NCBI GenBank assembly: GCA_013423385.1
Contig: BLZA01000021.1
Span: 558,001 to 622,000, forward strand
DNA length: 64,000 nucleotides
Direction of reading: 5' to 3'
Source of the DNA: Naganishia liquefaciens
Taxonomy: Eukaryota > Basidiomycota > Tremellomycetes > Filobasidiales > Filobasidiaceae
In this document: one piece after another, positions 60,275 through 64,000 of the stretch
Numbering within the stretch: position 1 is the first letter of the stretch
Layout of the letters: every line of letters begins with the position of its first letter
Notes under the pieces: model-generated
Databases searched by the model: none
Seen by the model: only the letters and a program-made list of their open reading frames with translations
Told to the model about the DNA's origin: nothing
Program-made: the position numbers and the translations under genes

Positions 60275-62036
60275 TTAGTAGCCAGCAGGTCGCTTGATGG
60301 ACGACTATGCGAGGAACAGTTAGCGTGATTACTCTTCACCGTCGCTCTTTACTCACAGTATCGGGCACACCGGGAAGAGGAAACTTCGTCGAGAACTCAA
60401 CGACATCCTTCTTCAACTGAGCGAGAAGCTTGGCGGACTCGTTGTCCTGGTTGCTGTAAGCGGTCACAAAGTCCTTGAGGAGCTTGTTACCGGCCTCCTT
60501 CTGGGCGGTCAAGGCGATCTGAACAGCTCGGTGAAGGAAGTCGGCGACCTTCTCCATCTCGGCTTCCTTCATGGATCGGGAAGTCAAGGCGGCGAGACCG
60601 ACTCGGACACCACCGGGTACCTGGGCGGAAGTGTCACCCGAGACGGCGTTCTTGTTGACAGTGATGTGGGCCTCGTCACAGATCTTCTCGATCTTGGAAC
60701 CGGTCAAACCCAAGGGTCGGAGATCCCAAAGGACCAGGTGGTTGTCAGTACCGTCGGTCTGCAACTTGTACTCGTGGCTGGAAAGGACCTCGGCAACGGC
60801 TCGGGCGTTGGCGATGACCTGCTTTGCGTAAGCCTTAAAGGCGGGGTCGGCGGCCTGCTTCAACGCGACGGCGATACCGGCGATGGTCTTTACGAGAATG
60901 GCATTAGACAAGATCCGCTTGGTAATGAAAAAACGGGACACTTACGTTGTTGTGGGGTCCACCTTGGCAAGCGGGGAAGACAGCCTGATTGACTCGCTGC
61001 TCCATGTCGGACTCCTTGTCCTTTCGGAAAAAGATCAGACCAGCTCGAGGACCTCGCAAAGTCTTGTGGGTTGTGGTGCAAACAACGTCACAGTACTCGA
61101 AGGGCGAGTTCTGCTCACCGGCAGCGACGAGACCGGAGATGTGGGCCATGTCACTCAAGAGGTAAGAGCCGTTGCTGTCAGCGATCTTGCGCAATCGTTG
61201 GTAGTCCCAGTCTCGGGGGTAGGCGGAAGCACCACAGATGATCATTCGGGGCTTGTAGAGACTGGCGTTGGTGGTCAACTGTTCGTAGTCGATGAGACCG
61301 GTTCCAGGGGCGACCCGGTAAGGGAAGGACTGGAAGTAGATGGAAGAAGCGGTGATCTTCTTCTTGGCGGTGTAGTAACCGTGGGTCAAGTGACCACCGT
61401 CGGGCAGACCCAAACCCATGATTCGGTCCTGAGGGTTAATCAAAGCGGTGAAAGCGGCAAAGTTGGCAGTCGAACCAGAGTAAGGCTGGACGTTGACGCC
61501 CCAGACCTTGGGGTCCAGGTTGAAAGCCTTGAGAGCTCGGTCTCGGCACAAGTTCTCGAGGATGTCAATGTGCTCGTTACCACCGTAGTATCGGGCTCCG
61601 GGAAGACCTTCGGAGTACTTGTTGGTGAGCATGGAGCCGTTGGCCTCCATGACAGCCAGAGACGTCAAGTTCTACAACGAGAGGGATGAGCTGTGGTACA
61701 GTCCTCGATCTGAATGGAGCGTACCTCGGAAGCGATCAACTCCAGACCGGAGAATTGTCGCCAGGTCTCATCTTCGATGATCTTGGCCACATCAGGGTCG
61801 GCCTCGGCCAAGGTCTGGTAAAGGACTTTGTTCTGGAAAGCGAGATGCAGCTGTTAGCCTATCCTTGTGAGATTGATCGAAACTTCACTCACGAAGTCTT
61901 CGGGGACCGGAATGGAAGTGGAAGACATCCTGGTAGCGGTGAGAGAAATCTGCGCGGGTCGTGTTCGGGCGGCGAGAAGCGTTCGTCGAGAAGCAGTGGA
62001 GATCGATGGGATCAAAGATCGAAGTAATGCTGGCAT
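60275..62036 (-). CDS. Serine hydroxymethyltransferase, mitochondrial (possibly dual-targeted)
   Basis: PLP enzyme interconverting serine and glycine and charging tetrahydrofolate. Exons include 62036-61894 region, two short ones to 61680, 61676-60956, 60899-60356 and a last exon ending at 60275 (SSIKRPAGY). Motifs: [73 protein letters not shown] (PLP-binding lysine in THKTL), CQGGPHNN and [20 protein letters not shown] 62036 gives [29 protein letters not shown], a clear mitochondrial presequence; an in-frame ATG at 62087 lies upstream, and ATG 61928 ([12 protein letters not shown]) would give a cytosolic form lacking it. Codon use is biased, with CGA for many arginines. Confidence 0.95.
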
Positions 62037-62531
62037 GTGCGTGGAGCGTTTAAGTGAGACGACGGGGTTGACTGAAGCGGACAGCATGGTGGAATTTTAT
62101 GAGCACAGAATCGCGGAACAGCTTGACAGAGACTTCTCACCAGATAGATATCTGACAAGCTCTATGATCTCGAGGGTGACGGAAAAGAGGATGACAAGAA
62201 GCCGAGCGAACAGGCAGATGGTGCTGTTGATGAAGCAAGGTGGTCAGGCGTCGGGCAGTGGGGGCGGAGGCTGACTGTAGAATTTCCAACTTTTCTCGTC
62301 AAGTCGGAAGTCGAAGCCGATCGGTGCGCTTCGGATCACGGGCTTCGGGCTGCGGATCGCTTCTCCGGCCGCCGAGAGTCTGGGGGGTCAGACATGAATT
62401 TCGAAGCTCGATCACGTGTTCAGGGTTTTCTGTTGCCTCGACCATTGTGGGCGTCAAGTGGGCCTGTTGTCCAAATCTCGGTTCAGCATTCAACAGGTCC
62501 CGTCGACTTGCCTGTGACATATAATCCAGCC
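62037..62531. promoter_or_regulatory. Divergent promoter, SHMT / DEAD-box helicase
   Basis: Head-to-head region of 495 bp between two presumed mitochondrial protein genes. Apart from in-frame upstream ATGs of both genes (62087 minus, 62394 plus) nothing specific is recognised. Confidence 0.45.
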
Positions 62532-64000
62532 ATGCTCGCCGCCAGAAACGTATCAAACATCGGCCGCTCCTTACTGCGAGCTCGATTCGCTTTGCGAACA
62601 GCCACGAACGCTATCACTAGCCAGTCTCCGCTATACCGATCGGCATCCTCCGCTGCTGCGTGGGCTCAGACGGAATCCGAACCATCGCGTTCATGGGAGG
62701 AGTACGCAGAGGAGAAGCCTCAGTCAGGATCATTGACACAGGTATCCGATCTGCCAGTCGAGGACCCAGTGAAACCACCGAATCCCCGTCTTCCCTTCTC
62801 CATCCTTCGCCGACGAATCAATCATGATTCCCTCAAAGCGCTGCAGAAGCGACCTTTCAACTTTGAATACATGAGTGAGGTACAGGAGCGGGTGCTGAGC
62901 TTGATGCCAGACCTGGTCGGCTTTGAAGAGCGACCGCCACATGGAATGTCAAAGGAAGAATTCGATGCGCAGAAGTCAGAAGAGGAACGAAATTTGCCAC
63001 CTCCAGCGAAGAAGGATCTGCTGGTCAAGGCAAAAACTGGTACAGGCAAGACCGTGGTAAGTTCTCGTGGCTAGAATTGATTCGCACATGACCCACTGAC
63101 AGCGTTTCAGGCCTTCTTGGTCCCTGCCATTGAGAGACGACTGCATTTCCTTGAAGAAGAGAGCAAAAAGGCCGCTTTGGAGAAGTTTGGGGATGTTTCA
63201 GGTGGCAAGGAAGGGCTGACGAGGCGTAGGTTCCGTACGCATTTCCATGGTCTTCATGCTAAATGTGTCCTTTTCAGGTGATTTGTCAAAAAACACCATT
63301 GGAGCCTTGGTGATCTCGCCAACTCGTGAACTCGCTACGCAGATTGCGAATGAGGCCATCAAATGTCTGACTTGGCACAAGCTCATGGAGGTCCGGTTGC
63401 TAGTCGGTGGAGAGAACCGTCGTGCGCAGATTGGAGCATTCAAGCGAGGAAGACTAGACGTCGTTGTTGCAACTCCTGGCAGACTGAAGGATCTGATGCA
63501 AGACCCTCAATTCGGTCCTGAGATCCAGGCCGCCATGTCAAGAACTGGTACTGTGAGTTGCCATGTCTCCTCCAGGGTTGCACCGACTCACAGCAATCTT
63601 GCCTGCAGCTCATTCTGGATGAGGCCGATACCTTGCTGGATATGGGGTTCACCGAGGACCTCAACTACATCGTCGACCATACTCCTAAAGACCGACAGAC
63701 TTTCCTCTTCTCCGCAACCGTATCGCCATCGATCAAGAAGATTGCCCGAAAGTATCTCGACAAGGACAATCTCGTCATCGACTGCGTGCCCGAGAACGAG
63801 TCTAATGTTCACGAGCACATACCTCAATACGCTACAATCTTGCCCTCCGCCAAGGAACAACTTCCTCATGTCCTCAAGCTTCTCGCTGCCGATCAACTCA
63901 CAAACCCCGGCAAATCCAAATCAATCGTATTCTTGCCGACTACCAAGTTGACTCAGCTCTATGCCACTTTCATTCGCGAACTTTCCGAATCCCTGCCGGC
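62532..64000 (+). CDS. DEAD-box RNA helicase, mitochondrial MSS116-like (3' truncated by window)
   Basis: ATP-dependent RNA helicase, likely for mitochondrial intron splicing and translation. ATG 62532 opens with a basic presequence (MLAARNVSNIGRSLLRARFALRTA). Helicase motifs in order: F..RPFNFEYMSEVQERVLSLM (Q-motif region), AKTGTGKTVAFLVP (motif I), ISPTRELATQIANEA (Ia), VVVATPGRLKDLM (Ib), LILDEADTLLDMGF (DEAD) and FLFSATVSPSIKK (SAT), then KSIVFLPTTKL at the start of the second RecA domain. Introns at about 63057-63110, 63236-63279 and 63553-63608. The gene continues past position 64000. AKTGTGKT and LDEAD..LLDMGF are shared with Mss116; alternative start ATG 62394 would add 46 residues. 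Confidence 0.9.

Noticed and set aside
60883-61689. 268-codon frame antisense to SHMT
   Set aside because: Shadow of a highly biased coding sequence; valine/glycine-rich with no family features.

Overview
This is a nuclear chromosome segment of a basidiomycete fungus, most likely a tremellomycete (relatives of Cryptococcus, Trichosporon or Saitozyma). Nearly every protein gene is cut by short introns of about 45-70 nt with GT..CTNAY..AG signals, genes are packed on both strands with short gaps, and the gene set is core fungal biology (SET1, SLU7, PDS5, fimbrin, eS17, uL4, BEM3-type RhoGAP). The genus assignment is inference. No transposon, virus-like element, CRISPR array or bacterial operon was seen. 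Gene models were built by hand from reading frames plus splice signals; those whose exon phases add up are the most reliable.

Layout. 0-13.9 kb: tRNA-Tyr with intron and a tRNA-Tyr-like half on the other strand; an MFS monocarboxylate/riboflavin-type permease (+); ribosomal protein eS17 (-) with a coding first exon of only the ATG; the COMPASS H3K4 methyltransferase SET1 (-); a 1.7 kb divergent promoter region; splicing factor SLU7 (+). 13.9-25.5 kb: a class I alpha-1,2-mannosidase (-, about 19 exons), an APC/C CDC26-like protein (-), a tubby-C/LURP-one-like protein (+), a BAR-PH-ArfGAP protein (-) and a tRNA t6A-cyclising dehydratase TCD (-). 25.5-32 kb: ribosomal protein uL4 (+), a predicted mitochondrial trypsin-fold protease (+), a TIPIN/Csm3 replication-fork protein (-) and the GTPase GPN2 (+). 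32.6-40.4 kb: a long unassigned protein (-) whose layout resembles the meiotic chromosome axis proteins (Red1/SYCP2/ASY3), and a secreted S41 peptidase (-). 40.4-43.8 kb: a gene-poor stretch holding tRNA-Pro with intron. 43.8-64 kb: a PX-PH-RhoGAP Bem3 homologue (+) behind three ACGCGT boxes, an MTH1-like Nudix hydrolase (-), cohesin regulator PDS5 (+), fimbrin (-), peroxisomal D-amino-acid oxidase (-), serine hydroxymethyltransferase (-) with two plausible start sites, and the 5' part of an MSS116-like DEAD-box helicase (+) running off the window.

The genes do not form a pathway cluster; they are a normal housekeeping neighbourhood. Points most worth following are the candidate meiotic axis protein, the NHCC motif in SET1, two GC-AG introns, MluI-box clustering before the Bem3 homologue, the possible dual targeting of SHMT, and strong use of CGA arginine codons in ribosomal protein genes.
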